Origin: Candidatus Hydrogenedentota bacterium
Lineage (GTDB): Bacteria; Hydrogenedentota; Hydrogenedentia; Hydrogenedentales; SLHB01
DNA: 5,423 nucleotides
Assembly (NCBI GenBank): GCA_003552485.1
Contig: PUMX01000255.1
Coordinates: 1 to 5,423 of the forward strand
Direction: 5' to 3'
The notes beneath the pieces are model-generated. The model did not search any database. It had not been told where the DNA came from and saw only the letters and a list, made by a program, of their open reading frames with translations. Made by a program: the position numbers and the translations under genes. This document shows, in pieces, positions 5,355 to 5,423 of the stretch; positions within the stretch are counted from its first letter, which is position 1, and every line of letters begins with the position of its first letter.

Positions 5355-5423
5355 ATGGTGGAACAGAAACGGTTGGGGTTGGCGTTGGCGGCTGCTGCGG
5401 CCGCGCTCATCGTTGTGCTTGCC
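5355..5423 (+). CDS. N-terminus of a secreted or membrane-anchored protein (partial)
   Basis: Only 23 codons are visible before the window ends, and the frame is open to the last base. The translation starts MVEQKRLG and runs into an alanine-rich hydrophobic stretch ending ALIVVLA. Two positive charges before the hydrophobic core fit an N-terminal signal peptide or a single membrane anchor. The core has not yet ended, so no cleavage site can be judged. An AGGAGGT ribosome site precedes the ATG, and a palindrome lies just upstream of that. The gene is transcribed divergently from the entericidin-like lipoprotein gene. No function can be assigned from what is visible. Confidence 0.72.
   Translation, partial: MVEQKRLGLALAAAAAALIVVLA

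Noticed and set aside
1..5423. CRISPR array, tRNA, rRNA, insertion sequence or phage genes
   Set aside because: I looked for spaced repeats, cloverleaf folds, transposase motifs and terminal repeats and saw none. The window reads as ordinary chromosomal genes.

Overview
The window comes from a Gram-negative bacterium. It carries kdsB (CMP-KDO synthetase), so the cell makes KDO-containing lipopolysaccharide, and a small entericidin-type lipoprotein. By eye the coding DNA is moderately GC-rich. kdsB followed directly by pyrG is an order I recall from Chlamydia, so a PVC-type or other deep-branching Gram-negative phylum is possible. The window alone does not fix the phylum.

Layout, left to right. 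(1) Bases 1-733, plus strand: the 3' end of a larger gene whose helical sequence resembles the C-terminal half of a six-hairpin (alpha/alpha)6 glycosidase. (2) Bases 742-4530, minus strand: a compact three-gene operon read right to left, kdsB -> pyrG -> a 442-residue membrane protein of unknown function. kdsB and pyrG share one base (TAATG), and pyrG and the membrane gene overlap by 23 bases, so translational coupling is likely throughout. A sigma70-like promoter and a strong Shine-Dalgarno lie just upstream of the farthest kdsB ATG. The operon ends 8 bases from the stop of the converging glycosidase-like gene. (3) Bases 4531-4915: a mostly non-coding divergent region with one candidate 49-codon plus-strand ORF. 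(4) Bases 4916-5056, minus strand: a 46-residue entericidin-like lipoprotein with its own promoter and ribosome binding site. (5) Bases 5057-5354: a divergent control region with a promoter candidate for each direction and a 12-base perfect palindrome. (6) Bases 5355-5423, plus strand: the first 23 codons of a gene for a secreted or membrane-anchored protein, cut by the window edge.

How the genes fit together: PyrG makes CTP from UTP, ATP and glutamine. KdsB uses CTP to activate KDO as CMP-KDO for lipid A-core assembly. Co-transcription therefore pairs an enzyme with the supplier of its nucleotide. The third gene is predicted to have an N-terminal cytoplasmic coiled coil, five membrane helices and a periplasmic beta domain. 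Its place in the operon hints at an envelope role, but no function can be read from the sequence.

I found no convincing new multi-gene system. The points most worth a second look are the unrecognised membrane protein coupled to pyrG, the 26-residue N-terminal extension implied by the kdsB start signals, the entericidin-like gene, and the small plus-strand ORF.
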